Shown here: positions 1 to 11,800 of the stretch, in pieces
Position numbering within the stretch: position 1 is the stretch's first letter
How the letters are laid out: every line of letters begins with the position of its first letter
Origin: Beta vulgaris subsp. vulgaris
Taxonomy: Eukaryota; Streptophyta; Magnoliopsida; Caryophyllales; Amaranthaceae
DNA length: 64,000 nt
Direction of reading: 5' to 3'
Assembly (NCBI RefSeq): GCF_026745355.1
Contig: NC_079202.1
Coordinates: 8,567,339-8,631,338 of the forward strand
Position numbers and translations under genes: made by a program
Notes under the pieces: generated by a model
Database searches by the model: none
What the model was told of the DNA's origin: nothing
What the model saw: only the letters and a program-made list of their open reading frames with translations

Positions 1-479
1 AGTTGCAGTTTAAATCAGTTTTAACCAAACAGTTAAACCAACCAACGGTTGAATCCATATCAGTTAAAATTTGTTGCGGTTATTTTCAGTTTCGTTTTGG
101 TTTATTTCAGTTGTTGACGAAAACCACATAACTTCAACGATAATCGCATCGGTTCGGGTAGAAGTTAATCATACTCTTGTATTTGTTCGGGAAAAAATGT
201 GCTTCATGTCGGTTTTGGCCATGTGTTTTTTCGGGTCCGGTTAAAAATTAATGAAACAAATAAGTGTTGTCGGCACTTCCACAATTGCCTCAGAAAAACA
301 GTTGTAGTTCATAAAAACGTGAATGAAAGTGACATCGGTTAAAGTGTACTTTATTACTAATATATATGATTTGGAATAAGACAAATTTATGTTAATGTCT
401 TACTCTTAGTGTATTAGTTCAATGGATTAATATATCTATAATCGACGTAAATTAAGTTGATTATGGATTAGCTCAAGGT
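1..479. repeat. CAGTTT-rich repeat remnant at window edge, then AT-rich DNA
   Basis: The first ~160 bases are dense in CAGTTT/GTTTCGGTT-like words, similar in style to the block at 3880-4213. The remnant is cut by the window edge, so its class cannot be set. Nothing recognisable follows up to 479. Confidence 0.3.
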
Positions 480-1320
480 ATCTATGTGAATCGATAAGTG
501 AAAATCAAGATAACAATACTCCATTTAAGTTAATCGTTAAAAAGTTATATTCAATTTGAAACTCACATATCTTATCCAAACTAAAAGAAATTACAATTGA
601 TATTAGATTAAATGAATGTATCAACGTAAGTCGATAAAGTAATTGAAACTCAAAACGTTTACTTAAATTGAAACATGTTGTTATTTGAATGAGTGTATCA
701 ATGTAAGTCGATAAACTAGTTCAAGATAATAATAATAATAGTACTCGCTCTACTTAAGTTAATCATCCTTTTAAGTTGAATTCATTCCGGAACTGAAAGC
801 ATCTAATTGAGTTGCAACAAATGTAGAACAATGGAACTCAGTAGATTGGTTCAATATAACAATAATACTCCATTTAAGTTAATCGTCTCTAAGTTAAATT
901 CATATTGAAACTCAAAACATCTACTTAACAGTACCCTAAGTTTAATTCAAGATAATAACAGTACTCTACTTAAGTTAATCATCTTTAAGATGAATTCATT
1001 TCGGAACCGAAAGCGTATAATTCAAACAGATGTAGAACAGTATAACTCAGTAGATTGGTTCAATATAACAATGCTTCATTTAAGTTAATCGTCTCTAAGT
1101 TAAATTCATATTGAAACTCAAAACATCTATTTTTAACTGAAACAAGTTAATATTGGATTAGATCGATGTATCGATGTAAGTCGATTAGCTAATTCAAGAT
1201 GGCGTAAGTTCGTTTAATTGAATTGAAACATAGTAATCGTCTTTAAGTTAAATTCATTTCGAAACCCAAATCATCTAATTGAATTGAAACAAGTAGTTAA
1301 TTATTGTTACTATGTCGTAG
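480..1320. repeat. Degenerate tandem repeat, unit about 210-220 bp
   Basis: Phrases such as TAGATTGGTTCAATATAAC recur about 210 bp apart (near 842 and 1051). TACTTAAGTTAATCATC recurs about 220 bp apart. Shorter modules (TTTAAGTTAATCGTCTCTAA, AACTCAAAACATCTA) are repeated several times. The copies are diverged. This looks like an old satellite or the interior of an LTR element. No coding capacity is seen. Confidence 0.5.
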
Positions 1321-1959
1321 TAAACCTTATTGCTTATCAGTAAGATACTAATATGAAAAGCGAAAATTCGTATATGTAGTATACTATAAGCTAAGGTCTA
1401 GTACTGATTAAGGCTTGTTATGACTTATATAAGTTCACTTAACTGAATACAATCAAATTGTAGCTGAGTATAGTAAATAATTGTATAAGTAAGGTTATAA
1501 GAAATCTACCTTAATATATGGAAGAAATAACCGTAGATTAATATAAGTTTATAACCAATAACTTAAGTATTAATGTAAGACCTTCACAAGTAGTAGTAGT
1601 AGGTTAACTGTTATTGTGTTACGCTTACATGTTAGCATTAAATTCATCCCTAATCACCGCATGTAACATGTTCACATAGTTCCTAATAAATTAGTCCTTA
1701 ATAGAAGAAATAACCGTAGATTAATTTAATTTTGAAAGTTTATAATTTCTATTAAGTTATAATAACACTACTAATTTTTAAAGTTACTAAACTAATAATA
1801 TAGTTTTAGAAATTTACAATACTCAAATCAAAATAATATCAAAATACAATATTAGTTTATTAGTAGTTTAGGCCATTGATTTTAGAAAGATAAAAATCCA
1901 ACCATTGATTAAGTTAGCAATCCATGTGATTGGATATTCTCAATTCTCATTGGTCAAAA
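1321..1959. other. AT-rich stretch, no gene seen
   Basis: No credible reading frame. A 22-bp word is repeated exactly at 1521-1542 and 1704-1725. Nothing else was recognised. Confidence 0.4.
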
Positions 1960-3300
1960 AAGAATGTCATGGATTATGAATTAAGACCATTGATTTTAAA
2001 AAATCAAAAATCCAACCATTGAATCCCTCCCTATCCCTAAACCCTCCCTCTTTTCTCTCATAGTCGTTCCTCACAACCCCCCTCTTCATTTTCCTCATTT
2101 CTCTTCCTTCTACACGCACACCATTGAATCTCAGATCTATTTTCTCTCTCATCTCTCACTCTCAACCTCTCAGTTTCTCTATCTCCTACCTTCATATGTT
2201 TACATAATCAACCATCGAACACTCTTTATAATCAAAACCCAATAACAGCGGCCGCGAGAGCAAGAACAGGGGAGGGGAGTTCGGGCCTCCCGGCGAGTGT
2301 GACGGCGAGTCGACGAGGCCTGAACAGGAGCAAACGCGACGCCAAGTGACATGATTCTCGATGCAGCAGCAAGCAGAACGAACCACGAACCAGAGGAGAG
2401 AAACACGGGACAGGGGAGGGAACCACCATAGGTAGAGCAAGGGTTGTGAAATGGGTTCTTTATGCCATAACTCAAGTAAAGTTGAAGATCTTAGTCAAAA
2501 TCGCAAGATTCAAGAAGAAATACCAAAAATATGAAAATCTCATTGTTTATATACTTGATATAATGCTTAGTGTTAGATCTAAATATTAGGATAACTCTAG
2601 TTTTCTATAGAGTTCATGTTTATTATTTTTCAATTTTTTGTTAGTATTTTTTTGTTCAGATTTACATGTCTTGTTATTTTTGTTTGATTTTTTCTCCTAA
2701 ATGAATGAGGGATAAGGCAGACAGTAATAGTGTATTTAACACAGTAATTTCGATGGTATAGCCGTATGCCATTATTCTTTTGCTTGCAACAATGGAAGAA
2801 AGAAAAGGTGAAGTAGTATTTAGCAAGTATTAAGCTTTTCTAAAAATTGGACGTCGGAGTCAAAATGATGAAAGTTTTTTTGAGGAGGAAATGAAGATGT
2901 TGGTGAACCGTTTGTGTGTAAAACGGTGGAGCCGAATGGTTCAAAGGTTTCATCTTTGATGAAGGATGGTGATGGAAGTAAGGGGGCGCTAAGTGCTAAG
3001 AGGGATGAAGGGGGTGTTTGTTGTCACCGATGCGGAGTCCGAGTCCAATGGCCACTAGATCACATCGGGCCGACTGGACAGGTACGAGAGGGAGCTCGAG
3101 GTGGTACAAAAGCAAGCGAGGGAGGAGGAGGGGTCTGTAGATGGAAGTGAGTAGGTGAATGATGGTGGCAAGATGGATGGGGGAGGTGTTATGCGAGGCA
3201 GTGAAGGTCTCGCTGGGGAAAGTCCGGAGCTACAGGAGGTGTTGTCTTTCTCTGTTGGCCGTTCGAATGGGGGCTCGAGGAAAATGATAGAAAGTTAATT
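1960..3300. other. GC-rich island flanked by pyrimidine-rich DNA; possible gene fragment
   Basis: 1960-2200 is pyrimidine-rich and resembles a plant 5' UTR. 2250-2460 is much more GC-rich than its surroundings, and 2900-3290 is G-rich with a short plus-strand frame (2914-3150). The overlapping minus-strand frames at 2192-2475 are shadows of base composition. I recognise no protein family. A captured gene fragment or a LINE ORF1 remnant is possible, but neither is shown. Confidence 0.25.
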
Positions 3301-3879
3301 TCACATAGATATAGATCCAATATGATCATAATAATGTGTTTCTGAGTTTGCAAGTTGTTTAATAAGTAATAGACTAATAGTATAGTGATTTTCTCCCAGC
3401 ATAGCTAGTTTTTAAACTTTTCAATCCATATTTCTTGAACTTTTAATTAACCACAAGTCAATTTTTCGGGTAATTTTACCAAACACAAGCCTTCAAACAT
3501 GGTTTTCGCCTTTTCAGAAGGGTTATCGCTTGTTTGGTAAAAAAAATTGTGTATGAATGTAGTGTATGAATGTGACGCCTCAAGATGGGCAACAAATATA
3601 GATTTCATGGCACATGCTTCCTAGTATGGGGGAGTGGGGACACAATATGATATTTAGACGTCCTAGCCTTGGGGCGATGCTAATAGAGCGACAAACCTAG
3701 CGTCAAAATATAATTTATCTCCCAATTTTGAGCGTTGAAAATTAAAGCATGGGCGACGCTTCATTTTGATGCTCAAGTATATTAAAGGCTGACACAGTGT
3801 GAGTTCATTTTCTGTGTTTCTATGTGAATTGGAGGTACTATCATGAATTTGGCTAATATGTGAATTCGGTTCGTGTACA
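3301..3879. other. Unassigned intergenic DNA
   Basis: AT-rich. 3560-3800 holds several GCGAC/GACGC-type words (for example GGGCGACGCT), reminiscent of CACTA subterminal repeats. No CACTA terminus was found next to them. Confidence 0.25.
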
Positions 3880-4213
3880 ATTAAAAATCAGTTTAAAAAA
3901 GTTCAGTTTGAATCAGTTTCAGTTCAGTTCAGTTTCAGTTTCAGTTTGAATCAGTTCAGTTAATTCAGTTAAATATTCAGTTCAGTTCAGTTGATTGATC
4001 AACTTTTCAGTTTTTCACAGTTATTTTCAGTTACAGTTTGTTTCAGTTCAGTTGCAGTTCAGTTTTGGTTTTTCATTTACAGTTTATTTCAGTTTCAGTT
4101 TAGCATTTTTCAGTTGATTTCAGTTACAGTTACTCCCAGTTCAGTTTAATTCAGTTTAAATTTCAGTTTGTTCAGTTCAACCAGCAGTTCTTTAACCAAA
4201 CTGACAGCTCTAA
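3880..4213. repeat. Degenerate (TTCAGT)n block ending in a hAT-like terminus
   Basis: About 300 bp of slipped variants of TTCAGTTCAG/TTTCAGTT. The block ends with AACTGACAGCTCTA near 4211. Its reverse complement, TAGAGCTGTCAGTT, resembles the TIR of plant hAT MITEs. No matching left terminus or 8-bp duplication is visible, so the element may be 5'-truncated. The interior matches the pattern of the two well-bounded hAT MITEs elsewhere in the window (a degenerate short motif between hAT termini). Confidence 0.4.
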
Positions 4214-5100
4214 GGATTATTGATTATAGAGTTATAGACTTATAGTGTTAGTGTTAATAAACTATTAAACTTAAACATTTTGTTAGTTAGTGACTTACTT
4301 ACTCTTTTGTCTGAAATCTGAATCAGTTACTATATAGCAACAAAAAGAGTTAGAATTAAAGAATTAGGTTGACGTTAAAACATTAATGAAAGCATCTTAA
4401 TTAATTTGTAATTATAAAATTGTTCGACTTTTCATCGATCATGGAACAACTCAACAAGTAATAATCATCATTGTTAATCACTTAATCGAATATGTCATAT
4501 GATCGTTCAGAAGATTATACATAATCATACACTATATCACTAAAGGATGAAGATGAAATATTGAAGCTATGAAAGTAGATCATGGTCTATAATCAGTATG
4601 AAATAATAATCATGTCATTGTATCAGTAGAGGATGAAACATTGATCGAATTTCGTTCAGTTAAGCTGTTAAGGTTGACATAAATCAAATGATCATAAAGT
4701 TGGCCTATTGCCTAAGTATCGCCTATTACTCTATTAGTTATTCACTTATTTAGTTATTCTTATTGATGATTGCATAAGTATTCAAGTAACAAGTAACAAC
4801 TAACATGTAACAATTAACAACCATAAGGATTATTGATTATAAACTTATAATATTAGAGTCAATAGACTATTAAACTTAAACAGTTTGTTAGTTAGCTTAG
4901 CGACATAAATCAAATTGATCATAAGATATTAAGATTGATTGTCTTCGACATTAATCAAAAGTCAAAACCATCAAATGATCATACGATTGATCATCGATGT
5001 TATTACACAGTTTTAACAATAATCAAAGCATACTATAAATCCGTCTATTTCATTACTTAAATAATCACACATTAATGCATTTCATACTTAACAATTAATA
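4214..5100. other. AT-rich DNA with an ~80-bp direct repeat
   Basis: The module starting AAGGATTATTGATTATA at 4212 recurs at 4825 with a similar continuation (TATTAAACTTAAACA, TTTGTTAGTTAG). No gene was seen. Confidence 0.35.
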
Positions 5101-5345
5101 ATTGGGTTGGGTCACAACTGGGTCGGTGATAGCTGGGTTGGGTCACAACTGGGTCGGTGATAGCTGGGTTGGGTCACAACTGGGTCGGTGATAGCTGGGT
5201 TGGGTCACAACTGGGTCGGTGATAGCTGGGTTGGGTCACAACTGGGTCGGTGATAGCTGGGTTGGGTCACAACTGGGTCGGTGATAGCTGGGTTGGGTCA
5301 CAACTGGGTCGGTGATAGCTGGGTTGGGTCACAACTGGGTTGGGT
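5101..5345. repeat. 31-bp tandem array (about 7.5 copies)
   Basis: Seven near-identical head-to-tail copies of a 31-bp unit containing GGGTTGGGTCACAACTGGG and GGTCGGTGATAG occupy about 5101-5317, followed by a partial copy. The copies look identical by eye, which suggests recent expansion. GGG runs are frequent on the plus strand. Confidence 0.9.
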
Positions 5346-5660
5346 GGTAACTGGGTTGGGTGATAACTGGGTTGGGTGATAACTGGGTGGGTTTAACTGG
5401 GTCATTGGCGGGTGAAGTTGGGTGCGGGTCATTTTGGGTCGGAATCAGGTTGGGTCTGGGTCGTTATTCACGGGTGCAACTGGGTACGGGTACAACTGGG
5501 TCGGCCCAACTCAGGTTGGGTTACTAATTCCACGGGTTAAACTGGGCACGGGTGAACACTGGGTCGGAATGGGTCGGCTTTCCAACCGACCACTCTCGGC
5601 TCGGAACAGGTTGGGTCTGGGTCGCATGCGGGTTCACCCGTGGGTCGGCCTAGTTTTTGA
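5346..5660. repeat. Degenerate GGGT-rich tail of the 31-bp array
   Basis: Past the exact array, the sequence continues as loose variants of TAACTGGGTTGGGTGA and CGGGTCGG, then ends at TTTTTGACACCTCTA (about 5659). The reverse complement of that end, TAGAGGTGTCAAAAA, resembles a hAT-type MITE terminus. No matching left terminus was found. The 97-residue frame at 5422-5715 is a by-product of the repeat. Confidence 0.5.
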
Positions 5661-5707
5661 CACCTCTAGATACCATGGAGAGAGAATCGGTGGGACGAAG
5701 ACACAGA

Positions 5708-6458
5708 TGGATTAAGGATTTTGAATTTCGTGGTTTCTAACTAAACCAAGCAAATACACAATGATCACAATACATAAATGACAATTCAATTTTAAAGTTA
5801 AGAAAACTAAACTTTATATTATTGAGTTATTTATTAGATATTCCAATATTATATCGATATTTCAATATTATCTCCATTTTTAGTAAATTCAACAGATTTA
5901 CTCTTCCTTTTAATATCTTTAGTTATTTGTTCCTAAAGTTTTTAAGAAGTTGATTGATATAAATTTAGTAAATGTAAATAATAATAAATCCAAAATTTTA
6001 TATAGTAAAATTATTTTTAAGTATTTGTAATAAATCTTGACCATACTTGAAAAAGCAATAGTGTATGAAGTGAAGTTGTTGAATCTATTCGAAAAAAGGA
6101 GATTAATTCTTATATCACAAAAACATTGGTTGAAATGAAAAGAAAAAAATGCTAGAAGAGAAAAGATAAGAGAATGAAGTAAAAAGACGAAATGAAAAAC
6201 AAGAAACAAGGCTCCAAAGCAAAGAAAAAATAAAAAGAAAATATAATAATAGTTGGCATCATATTCAGGGATCAAACTCGCGTTAACCTGCATGCAAGAA
6301 GATGTGAGATAGTTGACTATCAGAGCAAGTTGGATTATGTGAGTTTTGTGCTCGGGTATTAGCTTTATCTATTGTAAAAATTTGCATGACGTTAAAAAAC
6401 AAAAAAAAAAAGGAAATTGATTTTTTTATGAGACCCGTGCTACCCAAGACACTTAATA
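5708..6458 (-). repeat. Dispersed ~0.8-kb repeat, copy 2 (inverted relative to copy 1)
   Basis: The reverse complement of this stretch follows 38367-39199 through most of its length. Shared landmarks are TTTAGGAACAAATAA, AAAATATCGATATAAT/GAAATATCGATATAAT, TTGGTTTAGTTAG, and a tRNA-like part near 6240-6340. The end near 6440-6458 matches the other copy's CTAAGGGTCCTGGGTGGCAC end with several substitutions. The copies are well diverged. The 124-residue minus-strand frame inside is not a gene. Confidence 0.65.
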
Positions 6459-6664
6459 GTTTATCTCCTAGGCTAAGATATATGAAAGAAAGGACAATGA
6501 AACGTTGGTGTGAAGTGAAAGACGAGACTTATAGAATTGTGTTTGTGGTTGAGATTTGAGAGTATTTTGGGATAAAAAGATAGCTTTGATTTGAGATTAA
6601 CATAGAGGTTTCAAACTTCTAATGAGAGTATTTGGTTCAAAAAAAATTGATAAACAAGATTAAT
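6459..6664. other. Short AT-rich spacer before the LINE
   Basis: Nothing was recognised. It ends at the LINE target duplication. Confidence 0.3.
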
Positions 6665-6677
6665 TTCAAAAGGCTAA
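6665..6677 (+). repeat. LINE target-site duplication, left copy
   Basis: TTCAAAAGGCTAA occurs here and again directly after the LINE poly(A) at 13368-13380. The 13-bp exact match brackets the element. Confidence 0.85.
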
Positions 6678-6698
6678 AAAAAATCTCTAAAGGAAACA

Positions 6699-8806
6699 AT
6701 GAGAGAGAAAGAGAGAGAACCCCATCCTAGTGAGAGAAACCTTAACCTCCAATGGAAAACTGTAACAAGAAAGAGACACAAAAAACCCTCCCCTACAGCC
6801 TCTCGCACATGCTTCATCAACTTTCTCCCATTATCAACCACAAGCTCTGAGATTGCCAGAATTTTCAAGATCCATGGTGGTATTGAATACATATACATAC
6901 CAATGATAAACACCCAAAAAAACCATAAATCGGCTTTTGTCCAATTCCAAGACCCTCAATCCTTAACAATCGCCGTGAGAGATGAGAACAGAAGAAGCTG
7001 GGGAAATCTCCGAATCACGGTTCATCCAGCCAAATTTGATAAACCACCACCTTATAGCCATCACAACCCAAACCTTCATCTCCCCCCTCCTCCCTCTAAA
7101 CCTTATCCCTTACACAAAGGAAACCCAACAGGCAATCACATGAATGCTCTGAGGGGCCTTCGCTCCTATAAGGAGGTAACCCTCCCAGCAGAGAAAATTT
7201 CTCTTCCCCCCCCCCCCATGGAAAACCCCAAATAGACCCATGCATACCGGTTCAACACTCTTTCCCCTTTGATAATCCTCAACCTCAAACCGGGAACCAA
7301 ACTTCACCAAAACCTACACAACATAGAATAATGAGTTCGAAGGTTCTTGGAGACGACACAGCCAGAATCAGGGAGTCATTAGAACCTATTAATGTGGATG
7401 GTGATTATGTGGCGGCTCTAAAAGGTGAGATGTGTGTTGATAAGGAAGAAATGCTACAGAGGAGTGCTATTGCCATCGCTTCATCCTCACAATCTTCAGA
7501 CATGTTACTTGAGAACATCTTGTCCCAGGGTGTTCACTGCCTAACAATTAAACCAATGGGAGGTATGATGCATCTCATCACTTTCGACTCGTTTGAAGAC
7601 GAGAAGGCCATGATGGACAGTAAGTGGTTAGAACAATGGTTTATGACTGTCTGAAATGTCAACGACCACTCTTCCACCCTTTGGAGGGAAACATGTCTGA
7701 AAATATATGGCATGCCAATTGCGGCCTGGGGATACAGAAACTTCTTCAATGTTGGATGCGTATTTGGGCGTGTAGTCTCAGTTAACTACAAGAATTTTGA
7801 CTGTGCTTATGTCCTCATCATAACAGATTGCCTTTTTGAAATAAATGGAAAAGTTGCAATGATGATTAGTGATAATCACTTTCCGATATTCGTATCAGAA
7901 AACAAGGGTCAGTGGGAGCTGCCAAAAGTGCAGGATTTGTCAGATCATAAGTTAAATAAGTCCCAAAATTCTTCTGATAACGTTGAAGATCAGATTCCTC
8001 CCAATGATGATGCCAATCAGGAATTTCCACTCATTCGAAATGGAATGGGAGACCAATCACCTCAAAAACCTGACAACCTTGGGAACCAAACCTCCAATAA
8101 TGCTGAACAACCATCCATCTCTCTGCCCATCAACTCTCACACTCCCCAACATCAGGCTTTCTCGGTTACTGATAATGTTAATAAATTCCCTCACCCCTCT
8201 ACACATTCTCTCAACAACTTTTCCCCACTTCCCGATGACGTGACAGCTTCTTACCAAAACTCCCCAATCATTATTCCCAATAATCTAAAAGATTATGGTC
8301 CACGTAAAAAACTTTTTGCAAAATCCCCTCTCACTTCCCCAAAGCCCAAACCACCCGCTCAAAACTCACCTCCCTCTAAGCCCAACCTACCACTACCAAT
8401 ATCCAAGACTCACTTATCCACCTTCAACAAATTTCCCCCAATAATACGAAACCAAAAATCCACATCCTCTTCTTCTATGAACATGGACTCTTCATCATGC
8501 TCTGGCCCAATCTTCCCACCAGGTTTCGAAAACAATATCCCTCCCCACACAAAATTGGCCCAATTGAGGAAAAGGAAGAAAAAGTTGGAAAAAAAAAGAA
8601 GACTCAAAAGGCTCTCATCATCAGGTCACGGATTGGAGTTGGGGATAAGCCCGACCAAAAGAGTGGATTCCATTGGAGTTGAGAACATTATGGAAATGGA
8701 AGACTTACTTGGTCTCTCTTTTAACGGGCCCAAGGCGGAACTACGGTCCCGAATCCAAAAAATCCTCAATGGCCAACTTCAAGATTGGACTACATTTCAC
8801 GTGTAA
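6699..8806 (+). pseudogene. LINE ORF1 (RRM-type RNA-binding protein), frameshifted
   Basis: ORF1 proteins of plant LINEs bind the element's RNA in the ribonucleoprotein. The first segment (6699-7235) shows an RRM-like fold: an RNP2-like CFINFLP near residue 38 and an RNP1-like KSAFVQF near residue 77, followed by a proline-rich linker. The frame breaks at a run of 12 C (7206-7217). Downstream, the other frame stays open through 7331 to a TGA at 7652-7654, then on from there to 8806. Length differences in the C run or a TGG-to-TGA change would explain the two breaks. The C-terminal half is rich in S, P and N, with a lysine/arginine-rich patch near 8560-8620 (KKKLEKKRRLKR). ORF2 follows 33 bp later. 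Confidence 0.8.
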
Positions 8807-8839
8807 GCTCTCTTTTGCACTCTCATATCTACTGTTGAA

Positions 8840-11800
8840 ATGATAATCATATCTTGGAATGTAAGAGGCTTGAATGCCAAAATAAAAAAGAGCTCCCTTA
8901 GGAAACTCATTATTTCTCATGACCCAAAATTCATCTTCATACAAGAAACGAAAATGGAGGACTTCACTCCAAAATTAATAAACACCATCTGGAAAGATGC
9001 AAATGTGGATTGGTTGTTCACTCCCTCTATAGGAAACTCGGGTGGTTTGTTGTCTATGTGGAAGAAATATTTTTTTGTGATTGAATCCCACCGAATTGAA
9101 AGAAACTGGATTGCTATGGTGGGTTTTTTCCCATCCTTAAACTTTAAAGGCTGTCTGATAAACGTGTATAATCCGTGTGTGAAAGAAAGTAGGGATGAAG
9201 TATGGCATGCCCTGGCTGAATTTCATGAACAATCCCAGACCTCTTGTTTGTTCCTTGGAGATTTCAATGAGGTCTTAGATGCTAGTGAAAGAGGTAGTTG
9301 CCAGACTTCTCAATCCGGGGTTCAGGACTTCCGCAACTTCATAAGCAAAACCCAACTGCTTGAAATTCCGGCGAAAAACGGATGGTTCACTTAGTACAGT
9401 GGGAAGGCGAAAAGCAAACTTGATCGCCTACTGGTAAATACCGACTGGATTACAATTCTCCCTCTCTTACAAGTATCCATACAGAAAAGGGGTATATCTG
9501 ACCACTGCCCTCTTCTCATTCTCTCAAAGGAGACCAATTGGGGTCCAAGACCCTTTCGATTCCAGAATTGTTGGTTAACACATCCGGGATGTATGAGATT
9601 AATTCAAGAAACATGGAAAAGCTCCCTAATGACTGACCTGAGTGGAAAATTGAAAGATGTTAAAGGCAAGCTGAAAGAATGGAATCATAAAGAATTTGGT
9701 CACATTGACCACAATATTGCAGCTCTTGAAGATGCTATACATGATCTCGATACGGTATCAAACTCCAGGACCCTTACCGAAGATGAACTGTCCAAAAGGA
9801 AAGAAGCCCAACTGAACTTGTGGACTTGGCTAAAAAGAAAAGAATTATTCTGGGCCCAAAACTCCAGATCACAGTGGGTAAAAGAAGGAGATCGGAATAC
9901 AAAATACTTTCACACCATAGCTTCTCTTCGAAAAAGGAAAAATTCCATATCTTCCTTGACTATTAATGGTATTGTGATTGATGATCCTGCAGGTCTACGT
10001 GAAGAGGCGGTGCGATTTTTCTCAAATTCTTTTAAAGAAGAATATTCCTGTAGGCCAACTTTTGAAGGTCTTGCCTTCAATAAACTATCACCCCAGCAAT
10101 CTGCCTCTCTTATTGCCCCCTTCTCTCATCGGGAAATAGACGAGGCAGTTGAATCCTGCAACTCTCAGAAATCACCAGGGCCCGATGGATTTAGCTTTCG
10201 CTTCATAAAGGAGGCATGGGAGATGATCAAATTCGATGTGTACAAAATTGTTGAGGATTTTGCGAGCACTTGCCGTCTACCCAAAGGTGCAAATGTGGCA
10301 TTTATAGCCTTAATTGCAAAGTGTGATCATCCTGGAGGTTTTAAGGATTTCCGCCCTATAAGCATGGTAGGGTGTATTTACAAAATCATCTCAAAACTCT
10401 TGGCTAGAAGACTCCAACGTGTGATGGACTCGATTATTGGGCCTAATCAATCATCTTTTATTGCCGGCCGCCAAATCCTAGATGGAGCTCTTATAACAGG
10501 GGAACTCATTGAATAATCATGCAAAAGGAGGAATATAGCAACATCCATTCTCAAGCTCGACTTCCATAAAGCGTTTGACAGTGTTTCTTGGAGCTTCCTT
10601 AAATGGACCTTGATCCAAATGGGGTTCCCTGACCTCTGGATCTCTTGGATATTATCTTGTGTATGTAGTGTCGCGGCTTACATCATAATAAATGGCTCTC
10701 CTACAAGCCCATTTAAACTACACCGGGGTCTAAGGCAACGGGATCCCCTATCCCCCTTCCTCTTCAATATGATTGTGGAGACTCTTAGTCTGATTATCCA
10801 GAAAGCAGTATCATTGGACCTTTGGGAAGGGGTCGAAATTTCAAAAGGCGGCCCGAAAGTGACTCACTTGCAATATGCCGACGATACTATAATATTCTGC
10901 CCTCCGAAAATTGACCAACTTCTCAACATCAAAAAATCTCTCATCATATTTCAAATGGCTTTGGGGCTCCAGATAAACTTTCATAAGAGCTTCCTATACG
11001 GTATTCACACTGGCGAAACGTGGCTAAATTCGGCCGCCAATAGCCTCAAATGCACGATCGGGAAACTTCCATTCTCTTATCTAGGTCTACCTATGGGGGG
11101 TAGTTCTTCAAAGTTAGCCACTTGGGACCCTATCATAAAACGCATTGAAGATAAGCTGGCAACATGGAAAGGCAGTTTGTTATCTATGGCCGGTAGATTA
11201 ACACTCATCAAAGCATCCATATCAAGCCTCCCAATGTATTACATGTCTCTCTTCCCGGTTCCGAAAGGTATAATTGAAAAAATAAATAAGCTGCAGCGGC
11301 TTTTTTTATGGAGTGGTGGATCATCGTCAAAACCTTATCTTTCTCTCGCATCATGGAGTCTTTTGGAGCTACCAAAAAAATTGGGTGGTCTCGGATGTGG
11401 TAACATTCTCCACCGAAATCTCTCTCTCCTCTTCAAATGGGTTTGGAGGTTTCTTCACGAGCCTAACTCTCTATGGCATGAAATAATATCTCACAAATAT
11501 GGCTACGACAGGGTCTTCATCCACCATGAACTCTCTGTCCCCTCTCATGGAGGACCGTGGCGAAATATATGCGCATCTATACTAAAGCATCCCGGAGCAA
11601 AAAACCTCTTGCAATACAGCATTAGAACAAGGGTGGGGAATGGTGCAAATGCTCTATTTTGGCTGGAACAGTGGCTGGGCAATTTCTCGTTGAAGCATAA
11701 ATTCCCTTGTCTTTTTTTGATATCCTCGAACCCAAATGCAACCATCTCATCATGTGGCTACTGGGTGGGACATACTTGGAAATGGAATCTCAAGTGGTGC

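Noticed and set aside
2192..2475. Three overlapping minus-strand frames
   Set aside because: They overlap each other in a GC-rich patch, have no recognisable motif, and look like composition artefacts.
5101..5345. Possible CRISPR-like array
   Set aside because: Units are contiguous 31-bp repeats without unique spacers, and the DNA is eukaryotic.
5422..5715. 97-residue plus-strand frame
   Set aside because: Produced by the GGGTC-rich repeat tail; composition is that of the repeat and no domain is present.
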